Shown: positions 24,001 to 34,449 of the stretch, piece by piece
Layout: every line of letters begins with the position of its first letter
Numbering within the stretch: the stretch's first letter is position 1
Source: Trichostrongylus colubriformis
Taxonomy: Eukaryota; Nematoda; Chromadorea; Rhabditida; Trichostrongylidae
Length of the DNA: 64,000 nucleotides
Reading direction: 5' to 3'
Assembly (NCBI GenBank): GCA_963978905.1
Contig: OZ022259.1
Location: 55,136,727-55,200,726, forward strand
The notes under the pieces: generated by a model
What the model saw: only the letters and a program-made list of their open reading frames with translations
Databases searched by the model: none
What the model was told of the DNA's origin: nothing
Translations under genes and position numbers: made by a program

Positions 24001-27000
24001 TAACTTGAGTATACATTCTGTGATGACAAAAGTCGCTTTCTTCTCACCGATGTTATAAACTCAACAACGATATTTGGCGACGGCCCATATTAGCCCCCAC
24101 GTCGAGACTTTCTTCCCTTGCAATGCGCGCGAAGCGCGCGCGACACTTGGCTCGCCGCTTTAGCGGCGAGTTAGGAGTCACTCTTTTACACACGCCTTAG
24201 TAAACGAAGATCTCATGTGCTGCTCACGAAGAGCCTTGCCCGATGAGATAAGAAGACCTAGAGCTCATAAGCATGCCAGCGCGCGCCATGATGGAGGCCG
24301 CGACGCGTGAGCTCATGCGTCGCGGCAGTGAGTACCGCCGCACATTTGTCCGTTTACCGACACTCGGGTAAATCCGCCAAAAAATCGCAAGGCCGCCCGC
24401 GGCGAGCGGCTCGGCTAGTGCGAGTACCAGTGGCAGAGCATGGCAGCCTTCAAGCGAGACAGTGTGGCGAAGGTGGAGGAGGCAGGGTGGCGTGGCTGGA
24501 GGAGGCAGTGTGGCATGGCTGGAGTGCAGAAGTGACGCAGCCACGCTCTGCCGGGCTCCCAAGAGCAAAATCGATTCGCAAGTCGTACTGGTGGCGCCGC
24601 GAGTGCGACGCCGCTGACGCGATTTTTTGGCGGATTTCCCCCCACCCGTCGAACTGTACCCCGTGAACCTTCGATAAACTTCCACTATGGCGCATGCTTT
24701 ATGCTGCTCCTAAATCGGGTTCACGTACAGCATCGTTATGGGGCCCTTTTCATACTAAACTCCTGCTTTCACCCAATCTACCTTCACCTCCACCTCCTCC
24801 TCCTTGCCCTTGTTTCATCTACCTCTTTTCAGCGCTCTGTACAACCAAGTAACATTCATCTCTCCATGCGTAACCAGCCCGTTCCTTCGTTCCTCTTACA
24901 ACTACAAACCTTGGAACGCTTCGCTATTCTCTTTCTTCAGGAACGGTAAACACACCAGTTTGTGCAGCAGGACCCCAGAGTTCAAGTTGTTAATAGATCT
25001 GTAGGTCTACCCACACATCGTGACGTTTTTGCTTTCATTAATTTTTGTAAATGTGCTAATGTAATGAAGAGCTCTCTAATACATGTCATGATCAGACGGT
25101 CGCAATCAGCATGGCTAATCAACTTAATTGATAGTTAATTTAATACTTAATCAATTAATTTATCAATAAGGTCATTCCGAAGGTTCGAGGGAAGGTCAGG
25201 GTCAAGCGTCCAGATGAGGAAATTTCTCAAAAAATACGACCCCCGCCCCCCTCCCCCCAAAAAAGGGAGCCTCAGTACGACGCCCCCCCCCCACCCTTTC
25301 TTCAGGTTTCGCTTTTTCTTTGGTTTCTACCAAGCCAGTGCGATCCACCAGGGAAATTAAGAGCCTATGGTAAAAAAAATACTGAGGCCAAACCAAACTC
25401 CTGACAAAAGAGAGAAATAAGGACCTACATATTCCAAAACAAAATCATCTAACATAGAACCCTACAATTCCAATATTTCGGAACGAAAGCGTTGCCGACC
25501 ACTAATAATGTGCTGATGACAAAGGAGAAGGCTTATAGTTATGCAAGTCATAGAGCAGAAATAAAGGATCAAAATTAAAAGGTAAAAGAAAAGCTAAAAA
25601 GGAGCCTTGTAATATGCTCTACAGCGCCTCATCTGATCGATGGTCGCCACTGCGGCTGCGCGCGGCGATCACGATGGAGCGCAATATCTTCCCCATACTA
25701 AATTCCGACCTTCTTAAAATACTTTCAACTTTACCTATAGCCCATCTTTCAAACAGCTGTGAACTGTTTTCCTAATAACTCCCTCAGACCTATCTATTTG
25801 CCGCTTGCTTTTCCTAATGGTTGTTAGTTCTCGATATGGGTTTCCAGATGAGGATTAGATGGGGAAAATTTCGAAGTGCTTTATTCAAATGACCATAACT
25901 TCCTTCCAACTCAATCGTATGTGTGCGTTTTGGTGAGGCGAGTCTGCTAGGTTGTCGCTTTCGAATGACTACCTGAGCTACGCCATATCTTCAAAACGAA
26001 GGAAGTTATTTGGAGGGAAGCCAGATGAGGATCAGATGAGGAAAATTTCGAAGTGTTTCATTCAAATGGCCATAACTTCCTTCAAACTTAACCATATGAG
26101 TGTTTTGGTGAGGCGGAGTCTGCTAGGTTGTCGCTTTCGAATGACTATCTGAGCTATGCCACATCTTTAAAAGGAAGCAAGAAAAGTTTAGGAAAGCCAA
26201 TTGAGGAAAAAATTTTCGAGATCATCCCAAGATTCTTCCGAGAAATTGATCATTGTTACTGAAATTTCTCCAGTATGCATCCTTCGCTTTCGAAGACCTA
26301 GTAGGAGGGCGAGAAGCGTCGGTCAGCTTCTCTGTAGGATGCGCCATGCATGAGGATTTCACGTACATTCTCAATGAATACAAACGTCTTCCCGGTCCGC
26401 ATAGTGGCCGCTAACACTAGATTACGTACTTGCGATCGTAGAAGTATATGAAATAAGTCCATATCAACTAATTTTTCGTTTTCATCCCATAGTTTCTGGA
26501 GTATTCATCCACGGTGATACCCGTGGATAGATGCCGCTTTCCACGGCTAATCGGTAAATTTCAGAGGTGTCTCTGTACGTGAAATCGGTGCCAGCGGACC
26601 AACGAAAGGGTCACTGACATTGGTTGACTTCGTTGTGGATCGCGCCATGCATGAGTTTTCCATGATGATAATGTTAATAATCGGTTTTATCATTTCTCCC
26701 TTACACTTTAGACCTCAGCCTGAGAAATTCTGTTGATCACTGCCTACCATAACGATACGACCCCCCCTCCTAGCGGACCAAATACGACCCCCCCCCGTTG
26801 AGGATTCCTCAACGGAAGCTTGACCCTGGGGAAGGTGCGAAGTGACGTCCTCTAATTGCATCCCTGGGACCCATACCCTGAAGAGAAGAGAAGGTGTCGA
26901 ATTGCAGGTACCTGCCTCCCGGGCACTCTTATTTCTCAGCCCCAAAATAATAAAAATCGAATGATCCTAAGGAACAAGTAACACCTTTCGTAGAGTAGAA

Positions 27001-30000
27001 GAGCGCTCTAATAAGTACAAGCAAAACAAAACGCAAATGATTAGAAAAAATATTCGACGAAAAGGCTTCGAACTTATCACTCAACCTAATACTTGCGATA
27101 AAGGAACAGGTGAACCTCAAAACAACCACGGGATGAAGAATATCGTAGAGTTTCCAAACTGAAGAAAAAACTAAACGTACTGCTTAAAGAAATGTTCAGG
27201 TACTGCAATCCAACTCGTACCAGAATATGCGCATCGATTTTGGCTTTAGAAAATGATTTGTAAGCTGCCGATATCGGAGTTTCTGCACGATGCCAACACG
27301 GATGGTATAACGACACTAAATAACAAAAAGGAAGTTCATTTAAAATTAACCACAAAGCAAAGCAGTAACCTGGCGCAAATTGCATTTTGTGAACCGAATC
27401 TTACAAATATCAATCTAGTAATCATACATCCCGTTGAGATGGGCAATAAGTGATAATAAGAGCGCAATGAACTGAAAATCAACCCAAAATTCCGCGCCAA
27501 ACTCGCAGTGAAAAAGAGTGCCTGAGATCTCTGTCGTGGCTGCCTGCTTTCGGGTGGAGCGGTATGGCCGCGCTCATACTTTACGCACCGGCGGCGACAG
27601 CGTCAAACTGACGCAACCATTTGCCTGCCGCAGAACTTGGTCAATCTGATACGCGCAGCGTTTGTAAAACGGTCGACCCAACCACTCAACAGTATGGTGA
27701 TCGTGGCGAGAGTCCACGATTTCGATTTTGTATCTGCCATAGTGCCATACAATGCCATATTCGAATTTGAATTGCTGGGCTCTCGCCACGATCACCCTAC
27801 TGTGATGTGGCTGGAACGAGCGTTTTGCAAACGGTGCGCATTATCTATTGACTTCGCCCTCTGCGGCAGTCAAATGGTTGCGTCAGTTTGACGGCGACCG
27901 TCCGCCGGTGCGCAAAGTATGAATGCGGCCTATGATAGCCGATCGGCGCGGTCGCTTGGATCGCGACGCTCCGAAGGATAAGGTGCAAGGATGCAATTCT
28001 CAATTTTCTTTTTTAACCTTTTCCCAGTTTCTCCCTCCTAACTAGTTGCTCATTAAGAACAAGTATGATGATGATATTTTCAGTCAAAACTTATAAATTT
28101 TCAAAGTTTTTTCTTGCTCAGGCTTAAAGACAGTGTTAGGGGCAATGTGGGTAATAAGGAATCCCAAAAGGAGTCATTTATTAAAAAATTACGGGTCTGA
28201 AAGGCCTATGCATGGCGAAGTTCCCGCGGAAGGCGTTCCCTTGAGCTGTGGCGGAAGGGGCCTTAGCAGGGCAAGCCGCCTTGGTTTGGGACAGCCCGCC
28301 TCCTAGCTCCCCATGATTGGCTGGGGTGGGAGGGCCAAGGCGATGCGGCCGGCTGGAGCGATCGGGGCGCGCTTTCGTAAACGGAGCGTCGCAGACCGTT
28401 TTCTGATCAGCTGATTATCTTTTTCTGTGTTTTTGATATTTGCTGCTTAACCGTAGAGTTAGCGATTTTTCGTTTCTATTCTTCTTTTCTTTTCCAATAA
28501 TACTCACTTGTTGTATTCGCTCGTCTGCAGTCAACGATAGAACGCCTTTTAAGTTTTTGTATTGTTTCCACGCTGTTTTTGTGTATTGATTACCTGGATA
28601 CATGCCGATGGCAGAGTCGTCCGGGCCACCCGACTATTGACGGAATGGTCGTCCAAGCCGAGAATCAGCGGTGGGAAAGGAGTTCTATTAGCAGGTTTTT
28701 GGTCATTTACTTCCGTTTTCCCTTCACCGTTGTATTACTGACCATCTAGCCCGTCATATTCGCCACTTTTTTCGCATTTCGTCCGAATTTCCCTAACACT
28801 GCCTTTAAGGTGTAACATCAGAGTTTCTTCTTTATGTCTGTATTTCTGTATTCTTATAAATTATCGTTCCTTTAATTCAATTACCTAAGTTTAAAGTGAA
28901 AACAATCTATCGCGTGGCTTACGATATATCGGCCGAATCTTGCCTATTGGAAGTTCCGCTCTGTGACTTTAATTTTACCAGTACCCTAGGGAAAGATACA
29001 GGAAAGGTACGGCAAAACACTGTAACAAGTGGTTTAGCGTTTAATGGGGCGAACTTTCAAAACGGTGGGGCGTTCAAGACCCACAGCCATGCACTTCTCC
29101 TCATCTGGGGCATTCCTATGGTCGCGCACAAGAAAACAGGCCATACGACTGTGTCATGCACCTGATTCTATGTATTGCGTAATAGCCCAGAAACCGTCCA
29201 CATACTGGCGACCTCTCTGGAAAGAATCATAAGTCACTAGCTTACGCGAATTAAAGCTCTAGAGAAAGCAAAGCACTGACGAGATGTGTGTCCATCAGGA
29301 GTGGCCGGGGACCGAATCATTGGCCTTCAAAAGCCGGAGTATCATCAACAGGATTTTAAATAACTTTGGGGGCTCAATGTAGGGTCGATTGCCTGGCACA
29401 CTAAAAAAGGATTGTTAAGTGCCGAGCTACTTCAATCAGTGGTGTTATCGTGCATAAATTCGAAAACATGTACACTAGGCGTTCAGGTTACACCCTCTAA
29501 GAAATTTGATATATACCAACTGGCGGTAGTGCAGGAGGAAACTGTTCAGTGTTGAACAATAATATACTTAACATACTTGTTGAACAGTAGCATCAATTCA
29601 AGCAATTGCACACGTATTATGTACATATATACACAAACGGCATTAACGGTGGGTTATTGAGAAGTATTAGCTAATAGTGTTTTGTAGTATTAGCTAATAC
29701 TGTTGCTACCATCAAGTTGCTTTCCTATTAGTATGGAAATTTTCTTACAACAGGATTCGGTTTACTAAAGTTTCTTCCCTAATATTATCCTGATAGAACC
29801 ACAAAGATAGGACAGGCTGCTTTCAAGACGAATGAAATTGAGTGCATCAGGCCATTTTTCAGAATCCTTCCCAAAAATCACTGCTGAAGAACTTCGATAA
29901 GACAGCAAGACCTTCCTTGACCGCGAACTAGGCTCAAAGGAAAAAAGAGTTCTTCTGAGCACTAGAAAAATAGTGCAACCATTCTTGCTATCAACAGGGT

Positions 30001-32795
30001 GTGAAAAATCAGGGACTGAACATATCAGTTCGGCAGCCTTGCTATAGGAAAGACTTCCTATAGCAAGAGTACCCGAATGGAATACAGCCCCCACTTGTAA
30101 ATATTAGGTGTGTGCAGAATAAATGGCCTAAACGGACCACTTTCTCAACGCTATAGCTTCGCTCAGACACAACTTTATTAGTCGAAATAAAAACCATTCG
30201 AATCTACACAACCCTGTAAACGATCTGGTAAAGAAAATATGCCATCACGATCAAATCCTGGATTGCGAGAATAAATAAAGCCAACGATGGCATTTTCATG
30301 ATATCATGATATCGGCGAACTCCTTCTGACGCAGGTTTGCATCGAGAACCCGGAAGTGGTGGTAATCCGTTAGGGATAAGTCTGGGGAACAAGGGTGTGA
30401 GGAAGAGTCTCGATGCCTAACTGCATCAGGTTCTGCCGGGTGACTTGCGAAGTTTGGGGTTTTGCGTTGTTTTGCGCACCCAGCAGAAAATGATGCAGTT
30501 AGGCACCGAGACTCTCCCTTACCCTCCTTATTCCTCAAACCTCCCCAACGGATTACCGTTTTTTCCGGGTTCTCGATGCAAATCTGCATCAGCCGCCGAC
30601 ACTATGCAAGGTAAAAATGCCATTCTTGCCTTTACTTATTCTCGCAATCCAGGATTTAATCGTGATGGCATATTTTCTTAACCAGATCGTTGGAAAAGTT
30701 CTGCAGATTCGAATGATTTTTATTTCGACAAATAAAGTTGTGTCTGAGCGAAGCTATGGCCAGTTATGTTTTGGCTCTTCATTCTGCAAACACCTAATAC
30801 TTCAGTTCTGGAGCCGCTTCAATAAATACGTGCGCATCAGAAAAGAACAGGGAGAATGGAACTCATGGTTTCTCGCCATTCGAGCTCGTTCCTTCTCGCC
30901 TGTTGCACTACTACTCCTTCATTTTTATTTTCAACAACCGATCGATAATCGTACACAAGGTCTCTGGGGCGGCGTTGCTCTAAAAGCCCAATCCGAGCGA
31001 CACACAGTCTATGGAAGCCTTTCGCGAATAATCTGCTCATTTAACAACTACTAACCCACCTAATAAAGTTGCTCCAACGTACATACTGAAAAGGAAGGAA
31101 CACGCCGACGAGAGCCGTTTTTTACGCACACCGGGGAGAATGATGAGAAACGTGATCGACGGCACGGCAAAAATCGAGAATAACCCAAGGATGTGAGTGT
31201 CTGAAAAAGCAAAATCATTGCCACCTCAATTACTTCCTCGCAGCCATGTTGGAGTGCAGGTAAGGCGGGTGCACCTCGCACGACGTATCAAAAGACGACG
31301 CGCGCGTCATTTTTAGATAGGCGTCGTGAGGAATATTCCCTACACAACGCCCTCAACCGCATCTGGGATCTACCTCTTGCAATCTTGAAGCCTCAAAAAT
31401 CCTCATTCAAAAAATTCGAAGACAAGGTTACACTCAAAGATTTTTTAGCTCAATAGATTTTTCCTTGAAAAGTGCGTTAATCGAAAAGCGAAACTCATGG
31501 GAGTATAGAATACTCGACAGAAATGGCAAAAGAGCGATTGTGTAAAAGAAAGGCGAAGATCGCACCTGCTGCCTAGTCAGTTAAGAAAGCAAGACTCAGT
31601 GAGGACCCGAAAAGTAGCCCCTTGGTGCCAGTTCCTCTTCTGTGTAAACTAATCCAATCATGATTTCCTTGTCTTTCCCTGTGAACTTGTCTACGGGCAT
31701 AAATGCACGAAAGAAGGAAGCCATGGTGAGTGCTGCATGGAGTTTGTGTTTTGTGCAACAGCAGCCCAGGGCCCACGCTTTCTAATCCAATATACTCGGC
31801 TGACTGGTACCATGTTACCCTGGGGGAAATCAAAACAATCATGCAATTTCCTGGTCAGCCCAGTGATTGATTATGCGAACCTATTATAAGCTGAACGATA
31901 CTCGTCATTCCGGGATAAGCCACGCTCTCGTTATTGCAAATCGTGAGTGCTTCTGAATGCGTACTTAACTTGTACAGTAACTTCTACGATATGGCCAATA
32001 TCTTCACTACAAACTGCCTCTACCATGACAGGAGGAATACCACACCACAAGAACACCACTTGGAGAGGAGGGAGTAATGTAAAACCCTCCAGACTCGGGA
32101 GGGATCCTAAGGATTTGACCCAGTTCCAAGGATCGCGTCAGAGAGTGGCACTCTTTAATGGCTCTGCTGACAAGTGACAGGCCTTTATTATGGTCAATTC
32201 TGTAAAAGATGCGGGTGCCATGATAGTTGAAGAGCCCATTCATGCTCGATTCTTCGTCTGCGCTTCTCAGACAAGATCGTGTCCGTCCCGCAACCTTTTC
32301 TCCGTACATTTATGTAAACACTTTCCCTTGTATTCTGCGAAGTAGTGGGGTTTTCCGCTTAAAAGTAGGCAGTGCTGTCATTCTGGGTCGGAAGCGTCTT
32401 TTCGGGAACAATCTGGCCGCTACCCCATCCCTCCACACCTATCCATCAGCAATAAAGAAGTAGAGCCCAGTGGGATTTCCAACCCAACTCAAGGGTGTTC
32501 CTCATGAGTGTCCAACTAGGTCACCGCGCCACACGAGTTGCATAACGGCGCGCCAAGGCCTATTCTGGTCCCGTTGCGAATCAGCCACGCGTCAAAGGGC
32601 GTGGCCGCCCTCTGTGGACACCTAATCTTGCTGAACTGTCCTAACGCACACTCCAACTACTCAAGCAACAAAACGTGCTCAAGAGAATGCAAAAACTCAG
32701 AGACATAGTGGCTCACCAAGCATCACCGGCGTACGATTCTCCCCATAAAATGTCGGCGCTCCATGTTCCCGGAATGATGTGAACCATCCGAGCAT
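17732..32795 (-). CDS. doxa-1: DUOX maturation factor (DUOXA/DOXA-1 ortholog), 9 exons, 358 aa
   Basis: Nine exons, 5' to 3': 32795-32717, 31200-31060, 27315-27181, 22070-21993, 21939-21875, 19370-19288, 18973-18873, 18760-18641, 18006-17732. They join in phase at GT/AG sites into 1077 nt ending in TGA. DUOXA proteins escort dual oxidase from the ER and stay with it at the surface; in C. elegans the partner BLI-3 makes hydrogen peroxide for cuticle cross-linking. Family marks: N-terminus MLGWFTSFRE; ILPGVRKKR (about 47-55) after TM1; YKSFSKAKIDAHI then a glycosylation site NIS (114); YNERF (136-140); KGLPFPIL (158-165); RQYRVAGYYTASMLW (180-194). Five hydrophobic segments fit the family: about 28-48, 58-77, 189-210, 213-234, 257-282. 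The 75-residue cytosolic tail is variable. Length matches human DUOXA1 (343). No broken splice site or stop; expression is not shown. Confidence 0.93.
18641..18760 (-). CDS. doxa-1: doxa-1 exon 8
   Basis: Acceptor ATGATTAAG, weaker than the others; donor GCCG|GTGCGT. 39 full codons ending in the first half of TM5. Confidence 0.88.
18873..18973 (-). CDS. doxa-1: doxa-1 exon 7 (TM3, TM4)
   Basis: Acceptor TTCTGTTTAG directly before GATG, donor TTGG|GTGAGT. The ATG looks like a start, but the preceding G completes the exon 6 tryptophan codon, so it is internal. Confidence 0.92.
19288..19370 (-). CDS. doxa-1: doxa-1 exon 6
   Basis: 83 nt, acceptor GAAATTTCAG, donor TTGTG|GTACGT. Encodes the WGRQYRVAGYYTASML signature leading into TM3. 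Confidence 0.92.
19649..20237 (+). mobile_element. Non-autonomous Helitron 1 (in doxa-1 intron 5)
   Basis: Starts TCTCTACTATATATAAAACG after an A and ends with an 18-bp palindrome GCGCACAGCTGTGTGCGC (20208-20225), then CAGCCCAACTGG followed by T. The 5'-TC, 3' hairpin, CTRR end and A|T insertion are the Helitron rules. The interior holds about 2.4 copies of a 147-bp tandem repeat (starting near 19730, 19877, 20023) and a TCTGTCTGTCCGTCC run. No Rep/helicase. Confidence 0.85.
20238..21874. other. doxa-1 intron 5, remaining sequence
   Basis: Half-copies of two MITE families: 20540-20770 (CCACGCCC... with GCACCGCAAAGTATGAATG) and 21110-21220 (GCGACGCGATGGTGCGAGC, family of the 51.8-kb hairpin). 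GAGGGGTATAATC / GATTATACCCATGAGG near 21.02 kb forms a short inverted repeat. Confidence 0.45.
21875..21939 (-). CDS. doxa-1: doxa-1 exon 5
   Basis: 65 nt, acceptor CCATTTTCAG, donor AAG|GTAAGC, reached through a 53-nt intron. Encodes ...ALRKGLPFPILK. The longer plus-strand frame across it (21618-21989) is a shadow. Confidence 0.9.
21993..22070 (-). CDS. doxa-1: doxa-1 exon 4
   Basis: Acceptor TTTTTTTTTGCAG, donor GAAG|GTACTA, 25 full codons including YNERF, the counterpart of the conserved NYNE loop. Confidence 0.9.
23404..24647. mobile_element. hAT-like element with nested TIR element and 138-bp tandem repeats
   Basis: Flanked by a perfect GTCGAACTG duplication (23395-23403, 24648-24656; 8 or 9 bp depending on where the G-run is cut), with G-rich inverted ends (GGGTGGGGTAAATC / GGATTTCCCCCCACCC). 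Inside, 23425-24358 has its own inverted ends of about 40 bp (GGTAAACGGACAAATGTGCGG). Within that lie three copies of a ~138-bp unit (ACGATATTTGGCGAC at 23791, 23930, 24067). The right part (24370-24637) is bounded by AAATCCGCCAAAAAATCGC and its complement. The insertion splits the dispersed repeat seen intact at 11.3-12.2 kb. Confidence 0.7.
25197..26828 (+). mobile_element. hAT-like element, copy 1 (doxa-1 intron 3)
   Basis: 1632 bp with ends CAGGGTCAAGCGTCC / GGAAGCTTGACCCTG and a perfect 8-bp duplication GGGAAGGT (25189-25196, 26829-26836). The 8-bp duplication and short ends fit hAT. Two diverged copies of a ~176-bp unit (GGCCATAACTTCCTTC...) lie at about 25867 and 26043. No transposase frame. 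The opposite-orientation copy is at 53293-54656. Confidence 0.85.
27181..27315 (-). CDS. doxa-1: doxa-1 exon 3
   Basis: Acceptor TTGTTATTTAG, donor AGCA|GTACGT. Encodes the HPCWH...YKSFS...VGLQYLNISL region. A 3.7-kb intron full of repeats precedes it and a 5.1-kb intron follows. Confidence 0.92.
27566..27930. mobile_element. Hairpin MITE (doxa-1 intron 2)
   Basis: Two arms of about 180 bp (27566-27745, 27750-27930) pair along most of their length. Ends are GGCCGC(A/G)(T/C)TCATACTTT(G/A)CGCACC, next to TA. The same terminal word appears alone near 12.34, 14.95 and 20.75 kb. No coding capacity. Confidence 0.75.
28128..28804. mobile_element. TTAA-flanked element (doxa-1 intron 2)
   Basis: Ends AGACAGTGTTAGGG / CCCTAACACTGCCT lie between TTAA at 28124-28127 and TTAA at 28805-28808. 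677 bp with a GC-rich left half and no frame of note. Duplication type as in piggyBac-like elements. Confidence 0.7.
30151..30758. mobile_element. Fold-back element made of two mariner 3' ends
   Basis: Arms 30151-30443 and 30479-30758 are near-perfect inverted copies around a 35-nt spacer. Each arm, read toward its outer end, carries a decayed mariner transposase C-terminal motif: HPCSPDLSLTDYHHF on the minus strand of the left arm and YPPYSSNLPNGLPFF on the right, both versions of the family HPPYSPDLAPTDYHxF. Outer ends share ATTCGAATC/GATTCGAATG and the ACAACTTTATT words. It lies in doxa-1 intron 2. Confidence 0.75.
31060..31200 (-). CDS. doxa-1: doxa-1 exon 2 (TM1, TM2)
   Basis: Acceptor GCTTTTTCAG, donor TTAG|GTGGGT, 46 full codons. 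Carries TM1, the ILPGVRKK turn and TM2. Confidence 0.92.
   Translation of the reverse strand, partial: TLTSLGYSRFLPCRRSRFSSFSPVCVKNGSRRRVPSFSVCTLEQLY
31201..32716. other. doxa-1 intron 1
   Basis: No element with clear ends. The minus-strand frame near 31.71 kb beginning MASFFRAF after ACTCACC was considered as a first exon, but exon 1 at 32795 fits the family and the phase better. Confidence 0.5.
32717..32795 (-). CDS. doxa-1: doxa-1 exon 1
   Basis: ATG at 32795-32793 and 26 codons up to donor CTTG|GTGAGC (phase 1). The pattern GWFxxFRxxGxPT(F/L)Y is typical of invertebrate DUOXA N-termini. An out-of-frame ATG lies between the trans-splice site and this start. Confidence 0.88.
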
Positions 32796-32819
32796 ATTGC
32801 ATATGCTGTAAGGAAAAGC
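32796..32819 (-). promoter_or_regulatory. Probable spliced-leader acceptor of doxa-1
   Basis: GCTTTTCCTTACAG ends 10 nt upstream of the doxa-1 start codon. A polypyrimidine-AG acceptor just before the ATG with no upstream exon is the usual sign of SL trans-splicing in nematodes. Confidence 0.6.
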
Positions 32820-34351
32820 AGATCGAAAAATCATTGGGGTCAAAGAACGCGATCGATCAGTAAATGCGAAGATCAAAAAAAGAGTGCTATACAAGTGGAA
32901 ATGGGAGGCGGGAGGGGGGGGAAGGTATGCGAGAGGTGGGGGTGGAGACAACTCGTTGGATGTTGAACAGTAAATTGTCCATGTGTTCTTATGTGAGTGG
33001 CGCGTCAATGACGCGTTTTAGATGCGATGTATATAGGTTGAGAGATGAAGAATAGCGTTTTCTCCGAAGTTTTATTCAATCGAGTTGCTTTTTTTGTTTA
33101 ATATATCGTTTGTATTTTTAAGAAAGTGATGTTTCTGCTTGACGAATCTCTGTTATTCGTTTTTGGAATCATCCAATTACTTAATATTTTTGGGCTCAGA
33201 AATGGAGTACCCAGGAAGCAAATGTCTGCATTTCGAAATGGGTATTCCATTTCTATGCCCCAAAATGTGTACCTGCTCTTCATCACTTATCATCAATCCC
33301 TCCGTACACCAGCGATGTTCAAGGAGAAGGCATTATGGAATAGCGCGCAGCTCGAAAATGGTTTGATATAGTTTGCAAAGGTAAAAAATGGCGACTTTTA
33401 CATTTTCAACTCCAAGAGACTTCTGCTACGGGCCTGTCATCGGTATCAAAGTCACCATTTTCGAACTTTGCAAACCACTGGATAACCATTGAACCATTAG
33501 ACCATTGAACACCTTCGGATTGCCGCAGAAATCAGAGGCCAACAGTCACAATACATGACACATGAAAATAACCAAGCGAGCAAACAGGTTGAGCGTTGCA
33601 TCCTGGTCTGGTTTCCTTTTAATCCAATCAGTACGAAAGAGGAGGGATCATTACAGGCACCGGTTCAAAAGGGCGATGGTCGATGGTTGTGTACGTGAGA
33701 AAGTACAAATTGAAAAGGGGACCGTGTAATTATACATCGAAACATGTTCTCTGAGGAAAGGGATTAACCGAGGAACTACTACTGAACCAAACAGGCAGAT
33801 GAAGAAGTCTGACTGCATGAAAAGAAGAAGGAACACGGAACCGACAATGAAGAATCACTGCAGAATCGATTAACGAAAAGAACCGTCAGAAAGGAAAGCT
33901 AATCACTCGATAACAAGCTTCACAACGACCATGTATAAAACTATTGGGAGCGATACTTTTCTATAGGACCTGAATAGTAAGATTTACTATGAGCCGCGAC
34001 CTACACGCAATGAGCAACAGTTTTCATAGACTATGATGCTCACGTTTAAATTTCCCACATTTGTCAAACGCAAACCAGGATGGTCGCAAAAGCTACAGAA
34101 AAAGGGCAGATATCAGTAGCAGATGGTTAGTGAACTCGGTGTCCATTCGGCATCAATAATTAGCCAGCCCCAGTGAACCCGATATTACACCACTGCGTTC
34201 TCCAGTGTAAGAATGTGCTTGTGCACAGGAAATACGTATTACTCAAAAGAAAAGCCGGAAGTCCCAAACAAAGAGATTCGCCGGCACAGAGGTCCAAGAA
34301 AGGCAAATGATAGCTTCTCTTGTGTTTCGTTGCAGAACAGAATCTGGTTAC
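32820..34351. other. Upstream of doxa-1: no definite gene, one candidate exon
   Basis: The doxa-1 promoter should lie here; I see no diagnostic element. Inverted words occur at 33195-33265 and 33365-33480 (GGTTTGCAAAG.../...CTTTGCAAACC). A minus-strand segment starting at 33812 after CTTTTCATGCAG is open for about 53 codons with hydrophobic stretches, and may pair with the candidate exon at 34352-34447. Confidence 0.35.
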
Positions 34352-34447
34352 CAAAGAAAAAATGAGTCTCATTAACGATCGGCCCGGTAGTGCCGATCAG
34401 AAACGACACTAAGGCAAATGGCCACAAAAAACGCGAATTGCACGGTT
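34352..34447 (-). CDS. Candidate exon, membrane-type protein, unidentified
   Basis: 96 nt between TTGAATCTTTCAG and TTTG|GTAACC, open in one frame (2 nt + 31 codons + 1 nt), encoding a hydrophobic stretch (WPFALVSFLIGTTGPIV) and an NET glycosylation site. Good splice signals; no family recognised. Confidence 0.25.
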
Positions 34448-34449
34448 CT

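Noticed and set aside
31573..31720. Alternative doxa-1 first exon beginning MASFFRAF
   Set aside because: No donor in the required phase 1; the exon at 32795 has the right phase, a family-typical N-terminus and a trans-splice acceptor.
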